A stretch of DNA of 64,000 nucleotides from Limnanthes douglasii subsp. nivea. Taxonomy: Eukaryota > Streptophyta > Magnoliopsida > Brassicales > Limnanthaceae. Made by a program: the position numbers and the translations under genes. This document shows, in pieces, positions 21,002 to 32,439 of the stretch; the stretch's first letter is position 1, and each line of letters opens with the position of its first letter. The notes beneath the pieces were generated by a model. It was not told the DNA's origin, searched no databases, and was given only the letters and a program-made list of their open reading frames with translations. Where the stretch lies: positions 50,860,742-50,924,741 of the forward strand of contig JAUPFV010000005.1 in NCBI GenBank assembly GCA_036936605.1. The letters are read 5' to 3'.

Positions 21002-22213
21002 TTGAATTTGTCAGAGTTAAAGATATCAAGGAAGGTAGAAAGAGAGAATCGTATCGTCACCGACCTCCCAGTTTCTCTAGGTGAGAAAACCAGTCAGCGA
21101 ACTCAGGACGCTGATGAAGGATCATCATCTTCCAAAAACCCTAGACCCAAACAACTTTCTTTCAAACCAAGCCTTTTGCCCCTCCCTTCTGGTTCTTCTA
21201 TTCAAGAGTCTCAGCCTTCTATGTCTAAAGAAAAAGTCGTTCCAAGTATCAGAAAACCCTCTGCATTTATAGCTATGGGCTCTGACACAGAAAAGTATCT
21301 GGAGAAGATAACCCCTTGTCGGACGACTCGCCAAACCAAAAACCCGTCCACTCCATCACTATCAAAACCCTCTGGATCAGAGGTAGCTAAATCAGCTCCG
21401 CAGGCCAAGCCCTCAGGATCACAACCTCTACCGGACACTAGGCCTTTCAGAGGCAACAAGTGCTCAACCACCCGAACAACCTTCAATGCAAGAAACTAGA
21501 CTACCTTCTTCTAAGGAAACTGACAAACCTTCCACAGTGATGGAAGAGATTATAGAAGACAACATCGATGAGGCCCATTTTGAGACCGAGGCATCAAGTC
21601 AAACTGGAGATGTTGCTTCTGATAAGAAAGGTAAGAATAAGGTAAAATTTTGTATGACTCATCCAGATTTACTTCCAGAATTCTTAGACGGTAAGGTAGG
21701 CTTTTATTTCAAACATGTCAGCATCAACTACTTGTTGGCCTTGCAAAACATCAACTACATCTACACCCACACTGCTGAGTTAAGCCGAATCCAAACCAAA
21801 TGGAGGATTCCAGAGTCTGTGAAGGTAAGGATACCTATCAAACTGAACGAGGTGGTAGTGTACACCGAAGTCCTAAACTGAGGACTCTGGTTCCCTCTAG
21901 ACCCAGAATTTGTTAAGTACTTTCCCTTGTCCCAGCCAGTTAAGTCCCAATTCCTAGTACACACTCCTTGCCTGTATTATGGCATCCAGGTTGTCAAAGA
22001 TCCCTCTTATGATAGAGCGTTTTGCTGCTGTAGCAAGCTTGTGCAAGAACCATCAGATTCCCTTCTACCATTACAACATGGGGAATGATTTTAAGGTGGT
22101 AGATGACCTGTTAGAGTCCGAAAAGACCTGGAGGACACAATTTCCATTTTTTAGTGGAACATGGGAAAATGGCAGGAAGATTAAATCCAATACCAACCCC
22201 AGCTTGCTGACTA
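21002..22213 (+). pseudogene. Accessory gene copy a, exon 1 region (antisense to G3)
   Basis: The protein is of a type I cannot assign to a named family with certainty. The first 150 residues are Ser/Pro/Lys-rich and low in complexity. The frame shifts near 21440 into 21486-21881, with FCMTHPDLLPEFLDG, NYIYTHTAEL and EVVVYTEVLN. A TGA (21879-21881) and a shift near 21975 follow, then 21979 onward with IERFAAVASLCKNHQIPFY, KVVDDLLESEKTWRTQFPFF and SGTWENG. The overall layout recalls the 'putative gypsy-type transposon' (Transposase_28-like) proteins of plants, with GLWFPLDPEF standing for their GLRxPLHPF motif. That resemblance is from memory and unverified. Copies b, c and d share these motifs. 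It lies on the strand opposite to gag-pol. Confidence 0.7.
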
Positions 22214-22319
22214 GTAGGGGGAAAAGCACTTAAAATTTCTCTTTTTCTCCTCGTTCTACCAATTTCTCTTCTTAAATTATAAGCTTTCTTATTGTGACTA
22301 GTTTGCTACTCCTCTTTAG
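22214..22319 (+). other. Predicted spliceosomal intron in accessory gene copy a
   Basis: 106 bp, starting GTAGGG and ending CCTCTTTAG, T-rich as plant introns are. It contains stops in the upstream frame. Joining 22213 to 22320 keeps the phase (phase 1): LLT runs directly into LPKELPAIWRRGKKHV and then the 22367-23248 frame with no stop. Copies b, c and d have GT donors at the equivalent place (33085, minus 52729, 56725). Confidence 0.6.
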
Positions 22320-23823
22320 TTCTACCGAAGGAGCTACCGGCCATTTGGAGGAGGGGAAAAAAACATGTGAAAAACTCAACGCATGGGCTTCGAAACGCTG
22401 GGGAAAGTCTTTCACAATTCCTTTACATTGGGCAATTTGTGAGGTCTCACTTATGGAACACCACAGGCCGGAGAGACCTTACATGGGAAGAGCTAACCAC
22501 CCTTCCTCCTCCTGACGTGATTCTCAAAAGGACAGAAGCCAAATATGCCAAGTTGCTCTTACCTTCCAGGGCTAAAGCCCCCAGAAAAATAAAAAACAAA
22601 AAGAAGAAGGCTGCAACAGATCTGACTCAAACGACTGAAGAAGGGATTGGTCCGGGGAATCAGGGGGGTATCGAAGCAGCTCTGCTCAAAGTAGTAGAGT
22701 TTGAAACCATAAGGGAATCCAAAGGGTCAAAGAACCCAGCAAAGCCCCCTGAAAAGGACAGAAAGCGCAGGGCCAATAGTGATGAGAAAGCTGCTAAGAA
22801 GAAGAAGGTCACCCTGGGGGAAGAAATAATTCTTCGTCCTTCAGAAATCCAACCACCACCAACCCCTACTGACCCTATTTTACAAGAGGAGATCCCAACA
22901 GACCTTCAGTCGGGAGAAATTGCTGGTGGAGGGAACGATGAAGTAGACATCAGTGCCCTTCAAGACATTGGTTTGTATTTTAACGATTTTGAGAATGATG
23001 ATTTTTCAGGTCCTCATCTCCCTTCCAGTTCCTCCAACATGGTGACCTATAATGGAAAATCATTCTATGTATCCGAAGAGCAAGATTTTTTAAGTCACGA
23101 CATCCTTAGTTATATTCGGCCAGTATTTGATCTGGAGAAACCTGTGAAAAGTCAGACCAACTTTATCAACTCCCTTACTTCTGACAAACAATCTCTATCA
23201 AGTAGTCTCCTAAGCGCTGAGCAAAGTATAGAGGAACTGAAGAAGTAAAATGTGGCATTAAAGAAGGAGAAAGAGGATTCGACAGCTAAGCTAGCCACAT
23301 CGGAAGCAGCCAGAACTGAGCTCCAAGCTAAGTAATCTGACCTATAAACGTCTTCTTCACAGAACCTCACAACGTTAAAGGAGGAGTTGAAGACTAAGGA
23401 TGGCACCATTCAAACCCTGACTGATAGGAAAAATAAGTTAGAGAGAACCATTTGGAGATAACCAAGGAAAATGAGGTTATAAAGAATCAACAAGAGAAGG
23501 CTATCAAGGCAGGTATTGAGGAGTATGCCAATGGAGTAATAGGCTCCTTAGAAAAAAAAGATGACGGGATCAAGTTTGACATGATGTTGTTGTTCCATGA
23601 GACCTTCCCTAAGAGGACCCTTGGTCCCTTATGGAAGTTTGTGGAGTACGAAGACATCCCATTTCATACATTGGCCGATGGGGACAAGCACAATTATTCT
23701 AGTGGATTTGATTCCACAACCGATGATGAAAAAGGAACAGGTGAGAGTTCGAGTGCCGAACTCAAAAGACCTAAAAAAGGTGATGGTGGTGGTGAAGGAA
23801 CGTCCAAAAGGAACAAGCCCTAA
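22320..23823 (+). pseudogene. Accessory gene copy a, exon 2 region with nuclear-type basic and coiled-coil segments
   Basis: An open frame from the predicted splice acceptor to 23248 contains SHLWNTTGRRDLTWEELTTLPPP and ILKRTEAKYAKLLLPSRAKAP. Two Lys-rich clusters (KIKNKKKKAA and DEKAAKKKKVTL) look like nuclear localisation signals. An acidic and Pro-rich part follows. After a TAA at 23246-23248, sequence with heptad-like Leu/Glu/Lys spacing continues through two more stops (coiled coil). It shifts frame into 23452-23823, with KRTLGPLWKFVEYEDIPFHTL and a Lys/Gly-rich end. Copy c shares the LSLEELR..EAK..LLPTR block. The role is unknown; a nuclear, DNA- or protein-binding role is a guess from composition. 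Confidence 0.65.
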
Positions 23824-23863
23824 GGTTTTACCATGTATTATTTTTTATCTTTGTCAACAATCG

Positions 23864-24009
23864 AAGTCCTTGGATGGCCAAGGCATATTTTGCATTACTA
23901 TTCGGTTGAAGTCCGAATAAGTCTTTTGAACACCCAAAGTCCTTGGATAGCCAATACATGTTTTGTATTACTGTTTTGTTGAAGTCTGAACAAGTTTAAT
24001 TGTATTAAA
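23864..24009. repeat. Two-copy 73-bp tandem repeat between accessory gene and integrase
   Basis: AAGTCCTTGGATGGCCAA at 23864 and AAGTCCTTGGATAGCCAA at 23937 begin two units of similar sequence ending 'gttgaagtc-gaa-aagt'. It lies between the convergent ends of the accessory gene and pol, where transcripts from both strands would end. Confidence 0.75.
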
Positions 24010-24383
24010 CTTTCTTTTTGGTTAATAGCTTTCCTTAAACTTTTTCATGGCTAATGTTTAAGTAGCCCCTATTATTTTCGAAGTATTAAAGTGAGAGTGT
24101 TTAATATCTCCGATGACATGTATCTAATAGGCATCACCAACCATCAAGTTTATCCGATCTACTAAAGACCCCAAGGTATTGAACAAATGATTTATACTTG
24201 AATTGAATTGTAGTAAAATCACTCCGAATTTTTTAAGAAGGCATTATATATTATAAAATACCGAACACCTCATTAAAACCTCATCGCGCCACCAGGGTAG
24301 GAAAGAGTATTCCCCCTAATATTTACATTGGTGTTTAACAACTAAATATTTACACAAAACATTTACTCTAACTATAACCTAAG

Positions 24384-25453
24384 ATGTTCAACATTCCATG
24401 GGTGCTTCAAAACTCTCCCTTCTTTGTCTTGAAGTCTATATGTCCCAGGTTTGAACTTTTCAGAGACCTCATAGGGGCCTTCCCAGTTCGGAGCCAACTT
24501 ATCGAACTACTACTCCTTTGGTATGTAAGAAACCTTATATTAATACCTTATATTTTAGTTGAAAATATCTTCTCTTGACCTTGGAGGCAAATCTGATCAT
24601 CATCAAACCTTGGTAGTGAGCTGCTCTTAAGTGTGCTTTAACCCTTCTTTATTTTATTATGTCCAACTGATTCCTAGTTGCTATCTATTAGCTTGTTCGG
24701 AATAGTTTTAGACTCTATACAATGGTAAGGTAGCTTTTATGGGGGTAATTGCATCCCAATGAGTAGTTCGGTAGGCCCACAACACTTCTTGTAAATAGCT
24801 TGGCCACTTCCTCGCAGCACCTTCTAAATTCTTCTTTAATCCGGAAAAATGGTCTTATTGGCAACTTCAACCTGGCCATTTTCTTGTGCATGGAAAGGAG
24901 AAGAAAAACAATGTTGAATACTTCTCGAAGCACAAAAATTCTCCATATCTTTGTTATCAAACTGTGGCCCGTTGTCTGTAGTTATCTTTTGAGCAACCCC
25001 AAATCAGTAGCATATATTGGATAAGATAAACTTAATGACAGTGTTTGTTGTGGTCCCTGCCAAGGGGGCTGCTTCTATATATTTTGAGAAGTAATCAATA
25101 GCAACTATAATTGTTCTGCACCCCCCAGATGCCATAAGTAGAGGTCCAACCAAGTCCATTCCCCATCCGGGAAAAGCTATTGGCTCATAAATAGACTCGA
25201 TAAGTACTAATGGCACATGAATTTCATTGCCATACATTTTACATGGATCACATTTCTTTACTATTTCTTTAGCATCTGCCATTATGGATGGACAATAGTA
25301 TCGAGCTAATAAGACTCTCCGGATTAACGCCCTATACCCACAATGTGCTGACCCTTCCCCATCGTGTAGTTCGGACAAAACAACTTGAGATTCTTCAACG
25401 CCCAAACAACGTAGGAGAGGTCTACTGAAAGATTTTTTATAGCCCTTTATCAT
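24384..25453 (-). pseudogene. Gypsy integrase (G3), broken
   Basis: The zinc finger and start of the core are open at 25004-25453, with HDGEGSAHCGYRALIRRVLL, KKCDPCKMYG and AIDYFSKYIEAA (first Asp). The second Asp (TDNGPQFDNKDME) and the Glu (AQENGQVEVAN) are readable on the minus strand at 24860-24990, but frame breaks separate them. The GPY/F end is near 24384-24520, with KLAPNWEGPYEVSEKF and a terminal HPWNVEHL. Part of the segment between core and GPY/F is deleted relative to G2. The 3' end of pol faces the end of the accessory gene. Confidence 0.85.
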
Positions 25454-26160
25454 AAAAAACCACGTGCCTTGTGTTTAATATTTCTTGTCATGGCTTTGTC
25501 CGAAGGCAAAACCCCATCAGAAATATATTGAAGAAGGATATATCTCCAGTCTTTAGGCTGAATCACATGCATGCTCAAATTTTCCCTATCTTCTTTGTTT
25601 TGTCCTGGCTGTATGGATGGGCATTCTTGTATGTGCATCCAAGGGTAGGAATCTGTATATGCTATAGTTACTAAAGAGTCTGCTAATGTATTATCTGATA
25701 TGGGAATATGCTCATAACAAACACTTTTAAAATCTCCTGCCACTTCTTTCAAGACGAGTAAGTACTTGATCAGTTGCTCCTTCTTGGCCTCAGACTGACC
25801 TTGAGCGTGATGGATGAGCAATTGAGAGTCACTCATCAACCGAGATCTCTTAGCTCCACACAGGAAAGCTAATTTAAGACCAGTTATAACTGCTTCATAT
25901 TCAGACTCATTGTTAGAGGCCCTGAACCCAAAGCATATAGCTTGGTACATCTTATCACCATACAGAGAGGTTAGGAAAATTCCAGCTCCACAACCCATTG
26001 TTGTTGAACCACCATCAGTTCGGACCACCAACTATTTCTTGGTTTTATCTTCTGGAGTTTGTTTGGAGTTCCCGTCTATATGGAACTCTACTAGGAAATC
26101 AGCCACTGATTGAGCTTTGATAGCTGTTCGGAGGGAAAAACCAATGTCGTAATCTCCCAA
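25454..26160 (-). pseudogene. Gypsy RNase H (G3)
   Basis: Open from 26031 to 25450: VVRTDGGSTTMGCGAGIF (Asp), ASNNESEYEAVITGLKL (Glu), LMSDSQLLIHHAQGQSEAKK (Asp) and a tether reaching the integrase linker (SDGVLPSDKAMTRNIKHKARG). The catalytic residues I can see are all present, which makes this the best preserved RNase H of the family here. It is separated from RT by a stop near 26160. Confidence 0.87.
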
Positions 26161-27613
26161 TTATACTGACCACTTGGTCATCCTGCTTGATATATCTACC
26201 TTTTGAAGAACATTTTTTAGTGAGAAAGATGTTCGGACAAAAATGGAATGCGATTGAAAATAAGGCCTCGTCTTTCTTGCTGCAATCACTAAGGCTAGTG
26301 CCAACTTTTCAAGCTTTAAGTACCTATTCTCAGCATCTCTTAAACTTTTGCTGATGTAGTATACAGGTCGAGGGTAATTGTCCATTTTTCTTACCAGTAC
26401 TGCACTTATAGCACATTCTGATCTAACCAAGTATACATAGAGTGTCTCTCCTTGAACAGGTTTGAAAAGAGTATTTGGTGAGGATAAATGTTTCTTTATC
26501 TTAACAAAAGCTTGGTTACACTGTGGAGACCAATTAAAGTCTTTAGCATTCTTCAAGGTTTGGAAAAACGGAGCACACTAATCCGAAGACCTTGAAATAA
26601 ACCGGTTTATGTCAGCCAACCTTCCGGTGAGCCTTTGGACTTCTTTAACATTCTGAGGAGGATCCATTTCCAATAGGGCATTAAGCTGATCCGGATCGGG
26701 CTGGATACCTTTCTCAATTATCACATAACTAGAAAATTTCCAGTTCAGACACCAAAACACCTTTTTTTGGATTTAATTTCAAATTCACATCTGATAAATT
26801 AGTAAATGTTTATTGAAGATCAATTATGTGTGAATCCTCCTCCAAGCTTTTAACCATCATGTTATCTATGTATACTTCCATTTTTCTGCCAATCTGATCA
26901 GCGAATGCTTTGTTCACCAACCTCTGATAAGTAGCCCCAATATTCTTTAACCCAAAGGGCATGACCTTGTAGCAATGAAGACCTCTATCTGTTATAAAGG
27001 TAGCAATGAAGGCCATCCATAAAGGACAACAACTTGTTTCCAGACGTAGAGTCCACCAACTGATCTATCCGGGTGACTGGATAGAGATCTTTTGGGCAAG
27101 CTCTGTTAAGGTTAGTGAAATCAATGCACATACGCCATTTCCCGTTCTTTTTCTTGACTAAGACCGGATCGACAGTCCATAAAGGATACTGGGATTCCTT
27201 TATGTGTCCCATCTTGGTAAGACGATCAACCTCTTGGACTATCACATCTGGTTTTTCCTTAGAAAAACTCTTCTTTTCAGTAACAGGTGTAATATCACTC
27301 CGGATGGACAACTTGTGTGGGATAACGCTTGCAGGTACTCCGGTTACATCATTATTGCACCAAGCGAAACATGCTGATTGTTTAGAAAAAAGGACAACAA
27401 TTTATTTTTCAAATATGGTGCCATCTTGGAACTAATCTTGATATTTCTACCCTCCGCAAGGGACTGGGTTTCAACATCTTCAACTGGTATTATAACACTA
27501 GGAGCCTCTCTGGGGTCATCAATCTCACTCTCCCGCTCATAAGGCTCCAGTAACTGCAAAACTTCATTAATCCGAACTGCCCCCCAAAGTCTTAGGAGAA
27601 AGAGCAGTTGCAT
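26161..27613 (-). pseudogene. Gypsy reverse transcriptase (G3), deletion and active-site change
   Basis: Pieces at 27344-27613, 26985-27311, 26810-27016, 26578-26760 and 26161-26556. MCIDFTNLNRACPKD and LLSFMD are followed by a deletion near 27010. It removes about 20 residues, including the SGYNQI part of motif A and the following loop that G1 and G2 keep. The YxDD motif reads YIDNMMVKS, so the second catalytic Asp is Asn. Thumb and connection follow. Both lesions disable the polymerase even apart from the frameshifts. Confidence 0.87.
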
Positions 27614-28080
27614 AGCACTCCCTGGTTATCTTCTGACTACTTCGGAAAATACCTACTTGTCCTTGAATTGCATACTTTAAACAGTGATGGACTGTTGAGG
27701 CCACAACATGCATTCTGGAAAGCCAAAACCTTCCAAAAATCGCATTGTATGATGTGGGGACTCACTATCGTTTTAAAAGGCCCCTTGCCTAACAGTACCT
27801 CTTCTTCAAACTCCCTAATTGCATCCGTAGAGCTACATGTGAAGCCCAAAATAGTTCTGTTTGAGTGTTGATTAACAGCCGGATTCCTCATATGTTTATA
27901 GGAGCTTAATAAGAGGATGTTTTCCGAACTACCCGTATCTATCAAAATCCAGCGTATATCATTGCCCCCAATAGATGCTTCTATAACCACTGCATCCTCA
28001 TGAGGCCCAACAATATTCCTCAAGTCATCTTCATCAAAAACTATAAATGGGAAAGGAGTTCGGCACTGATGGGATGACAT
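27614..28080 (-). pseudogene. Gypsy aspartic protease (G3)
   Basis: FPFIVFDEDDLRNIVGPHED, then IGGNDIRWILIDTGSSENILLLSSYK with an intact DTGSS triplet. The C-terminal part shows FEEEVLLGKGPFKTIV and then departs from G2 by a frameshift near 27770. It continues as far as the stop-containing linker to RT. Confidence 0.83.
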
Positions 28081-29880
28081 TCCCTCTCCAATTGAGTGGA
28101 CAAACTGTGTACATGCATCTTTCTTGATGAAGGGGTGGGTGCTGTCACAATATCTGCTCCAAAGATGGTCAGTGATTCAAAGAAACTGATAAGTTCAGAC
28201 ACCATCCTGGTTTGTTTTGTTATGACCCCCGCCTCATTCTAAGTTGGATCAAGATCCAGGTACTCAGAATCAACATCAAATCTTTCAAGAATCACCATTT
28301 CCCCTTCTTGAGCAGATGTTCCAGTATTGTTTATAGGGCCCGTCCGAGGGGCATTGTCAGGCCTGTTTCCACTTCTTCTTTTGATATAAGCTCCTAGTTT
28401 TCCTCTTTCAATAAGTTTCTACACTTCCCGTTTCAATGCTATGCAGTCTTGAGTGTTATGGCCTATATCATTGTGATATTGGCAAAAACAAGTATTTCGG
28501 CTTTCTCTGGGAGATTGCAAGGCTGTCGGTTTTCAAAAATGAACTTTATCCTTAGTCTTATCATAGATTGTGGCCACATTCTCCCTTAACTCTGCAAACC
28601 ACTCCGGTTGAACCCAAGAACCTCTTTTACCTCTTGACTGTTGGCTCTAGGCCTGATTATGGTTGGACTGAGTTTGTTTAGTCCGATTGGATCCTTGTCC
28701 GGTCTCTTTTGCCTTGTATCCGGACTTGTTAGCGGTCGAAGGAGCTGTTGTGGTGGACCTTGACGTTGTACCTTGGTCTTCTTTGTTTCTTCCATATTAA
28801 TATTCTTTCCTACTTGGTTCAACATGCCACCCCATGTCATAGTTTTTTTCTTGGTTACAGAATCAACCAGGTTCCCAGGATTCAACCTCTCTCTCAGAGA
28901 AGCAATTGCCACATGTTCAAAGCAATCTGTTAATCCGTTCTTTATATTCACAAATCGAATTATGTAGTCTTGTAAAGACTCATTTGGTTCTTGGGTACAA
29001 TGGATAATGGTATCTTCATTGCCCTTCACCTATTTACTTCCAACAAATTGCCTTTGGAAGGCAACCTAAAAATGTATCAAAGTTTCTAATACACCCTTGA
29101 GGTAAGCTATTATACCACTTAAGAGCACTTCCCGTGAAAGTTTGGGAGAAGGCTCAGCACAAGAGTTTTTCATCATCATCGAAATTTATCATAAAGTTTT
29201 TGAATTTCTCAAAATGGTTGTCCGGATCTCGACTTCCATCATACTTTTCCATTCTAGAGCTGTCAAACCTTTTGGGTAGGTTTCCGAATAGTATTTTGAC
29301 AGACATAGGTGACTACCTCTAGTTTTTATTACGACTAAAGAGTGTATCTTCATTTGGTGTTTCAAAAATACCTGGTTCGGTCTGAAAAGCAAAAGGATCT
29401 ATCAGCAACTGATCAACATGTCTTTGGGATGACCCTCTGCCCAAATGCCTTTTAAGCCTACCATGCATATCCCTCTTTCTTGAATACTTTTTTATTAACT
29501 TCATATTTTTCTAGATCTCCCTTAATCACTACTTGATGACAAAGATTCCTCAAGCTCAGCCTCATTCGAAGAGCTATTGGAGGACTCGAAATCTGAACTT
29601 TCAACAGGCTTAGATCGATGTGTCTTCTTAGAGTTGAGATAATTTGTTTTTGAACTAATATGAGTCTTTATTGATGGATCATTCTCCCTAGGATTGTTAG
29701 TATGATGAATAGCTGACGCCCTTGATTTCTCCCTGATCTCATTCTATGTTTTTTATGGCCCTTAGTGCTTTTATCTCTACTTTCAACTTATCTTACTCCT
29801 CAACGATGTATTCCTTGTTCTCCCTGACTGTTTCCAACACAGGAGGTGGTAACTTGGTCGTTTGGATCCATCCAAACTGG
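28081..29880 (-). pseudogene. Gypsy gag (G3), broken
   Basis: From 5' to 3' on the minus strand: a Lys/Ser/His-rich start (29560-29860, broken), KKYSRKRDMHGRLKRHLGRG (29319-29504), the gag core with NESLQDYIIRFVNIKNGLTDC (28586-29029), and a Pro/Lys/Arg-rich part. A zinc knuckle at about 28430-28500 reads CFCQYHNDIGHNTQDC in an interrupted frame. Gag forms the particle. Frames are split by at least four lesions. Confidence 0.83.
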
Positions 29881-29923
29881 TTCTTTTTACTGGTTTTAAA
29901 TATAAAATTCAGGCACCTTCGTG

Positions 29924-29941
29924 CTCCTACTGTGGTCGCCA
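29924..29941 (-). other. Primer binding site of G3
   Basis: Minus strand TGGCGACCACAGTAGGAG, three bases inside the 5' LTR. One base different from G1. Confidence 0.78.
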
Positions 29942-29944
29942 ATT

Positions 29945-30311
29945 TGGTTTGGTTTATTTTGGGATTAGGGTAGTTTGGTAAAGTATTTTGGTAAGTTTGA
30001 GGTATTTTCTGTTTAGTGTGAGGAGTAGTGAGATAATTAAGCAGCTTGGTTGTATTAAATGTTGATCACCCTCATTAATGAGAGTGGTTGGGGTATTTAT
30101 ACTTTTAATTAATAACCCATGGGCTTACCGGGTCAAGTTGAGAAACTGAGTCAAGTTTAAGGACCCGTTAGTTTTTAAGCAAATTAGCAAATAGCTTAGT
30201 CAAAAGGTGTTCACATTTGTCATGTTCGGATTTTATAGTGGAGTGATATTGTCCGAATTACCCCTGTCCGAAATAGCTGGTAGGTTGTGTATGTAATATC
30301 TGAACTCATCA
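29945..30311 (-). repeat. 5' LTR of G3 with TATA box
   Basis: Minus strand TGATGAGTTCAG ... AAACCAAACCA. TATAAATA lies on the minus strand at plus 30094-30101, with the likely transcription start some 30 bases further left. The LTR would drive gag-pol on the minus strand. Confidence 0.88.
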
Positions 30312-32439
30312 ATTCGTACTATTAATTAAAAATCAGGTGCTTATATGTACTTTATGAAACGTAGGGTGGTTATTGCTAAATAAGTTTGATGTTAGGTGGT
30401 TATTGGTTTATCACCCATTAATAAATATAAATTTAGCTAACTAACTATTGTAAAAAGCTGTAATATAAATAAAAGGGAGAATTACTGATAACCATCATAT
30501 AGAAATTAAAATTACTCATAACCAACTGAGTTTTAAAGTTTACTGAAAACCACCTGTAACATAAATGTTTCCAACAACACCCATAAACACACAAACACGT
30601 ACTACTTTCAACAATTAATTATTATATATATTCTAAAGACGACCAAAGCAAAATCCATGAGTAATATTTTTAGAGAATTTAGGTTTCTTCTTATGTTATG
30701 TAATCACGCAATTGAATTTTTCTTTCTTTTTAGCAACCAAATGATACACAATTCTGCAACTAGAATATAGTTGGTTCTTCTGGGCTTATTTCGCCACCAA
30801 AGTATTATTTATGCAACTAGTTTTTCTTTTGATATAACATAATTTATTTTTTTAAACAAAAATATAACTAAGTCTAGTAACTTTGTATTTATTTTAGCGG
30901 CTTTCATCTCCTATTTGTTGAAAGAAGATAAAGCAAATATATTAGATATTTGTTAACAAATACAAATATTATGTGTTAATTTTGTGATGATGTAACTTTT
31001 TGTGTCTCGTCACGTATATATTCTTAATTATTTCTTTTTTTATGCTTACGATACAATCCAGTGGGCTCTTTTTATTTTACACGTCAGTTATTGGGCTGAA
31101 CTAATTTCACATTTATCACTGTCCTTATATTCTTTTAGAAAGATTTGACGAAAAGACTAATATTTATAAAATTTATGGGTTGTTTGTTATCTTCACATAA
31201 CCAAGATGGTCAAATACTTTATGCATATTTTCTCTTCAGGCCGAATGTTTTTTATTGACCCATGCAATAGCCTAGGTTTGGTTGGAGTCATAAAAGTTTT
31301 TTGATGTGTTTATATTAAATTTTACTGAATTTTAACTCGTATTCGCAGAACAAAAACTCTAAGGCATTTCTGGATTGCTTCAGTTTGACCATGTTTTTGT
31401 ATACATTAACAACCTTTGACGAAGCAAAACCTTCATTGAGAAAAAAACTTTATTTTGTCAAAAGAAAAATAGTGCACACAACAGGTAGCATGTTGGTAGG
31501 TTAATTTGAACATTTAACTAAATTTTGACGGTCTTCTATAAGCTTGAATCTACTTCGAAATCCCCTTATGTGTAGTAGAGTAGATCTATAGCCCTTTTAG
31601 AAGGACAAACAAAGGACTAGTACCAATTCTGAAGCAATGGATGATTCATCAGGGTAAAATGGATGTTTAGCTTTGTCAAGATGATGTTTTGTTTAGTTGT
31701 GGTTGGCCATAGTTTTACTGATGCAATTGGTTGTACGTCAAATGTAATACTTTCATAATATGTTTATATAAATATTAAATTTAAAAATATATTTTCATAA
31801 CTGAAGATAATACTCTAATGGAGGGGCTGACTGTAAATAAAGAATAAAATCGTTAGATAAGTTCATGTGTGATAACAGATGGTGAACACACATGCTTTGA
31901 AAGGGAGATCCATGCGTGCGGACTCTTCTGATTTATTTAAGAGATTACACGTGGAAAAATAATGGTTACGCCATGGGATTGAATGTATATCGTTGGATTA
32001 AAACCATATGGATGGTTAGGATTGATCCAAAGTAAATTATAAATAGTCATAAATAATATCGTTCTCTATTTTCCTTTATCTTTTTATTAATATTCTTAGT
32101 AGTATACTTTTCTTATTGAAACTTAAACACACTAAAATGATTGTTTGATTTTATCAAAGAATACATCAATGTGTACCAATCCATTATTCATTCAAGCTTT
32201 AAAACAAAAATAATAAAAACAAGTCAGCCAAATATAGAGTACAACCATGAGAGACATAACTATGACAGTCAAAATCCTTGTACTAGTGGCCCTTCTAGCG
32301 CATCACCAACCAAATTAAAAGAAGAATACTCAACTTCGAGGCTATAAAGAAGAAGGCTAAAGTCTTAAATAATAAAGAAGGGTGATGCGTGGGAGGATGT
32401 TGTAAGGGATAATGTTATTTCTCTCACAATTATTCATGT
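30312..32439. other. AT-rich spacer with possible decayed foldback and a dispersed repeat
   Basis: 30330-30590 holds mirror-related motifs (TAGGTGGTTATTGGTTTAT on one side, ATAACCA-type words on the other) that may be a very old foldback element. 30590-30840 is copy 2 of the dispersed repeat seen at 15430-15712. The remainder to 32439 shows no gene I can support. Confidence 0.45.

Larger units (their letters stand above)
20178..30311 (-). mobile_element. Ty3/Gypsy (Tat-type) element G3 with both LTRs and an antisense accessory gene
   Basis: Two same-orientation LTRs of equal length (367 bp) lie at 20178-20544 and 29945-30311. My hand alignment shows about 39 mismatches and no gaps. From right to left on the minus strand come the primer site, gag, protease, RT, RNase H and integrase. 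A gene on the plus strand (21002-23823) then fills the space before the 3' LTR. Flanking five-mers ATCGG and ATTCG differ, so no clear target duplication remains. All element proteins are interrupted. The antisense gene between integrase and 3' LTR fits known Tat-lineage structure (for example Grande-type elements). Confidence 0.92.

Noticed and set aside
21002..23823. Host gene interrupted by the Gypsy element
   Set aside because: It lies inside the two LTRs of G3 and recurs with other Gypsy copies in the window, so it belongs to the element.
20173..30316. Target site duplication for G3
   Set aside because: The five-mers ATCGG and ATTCG differ at two positions, so I do not claim one.
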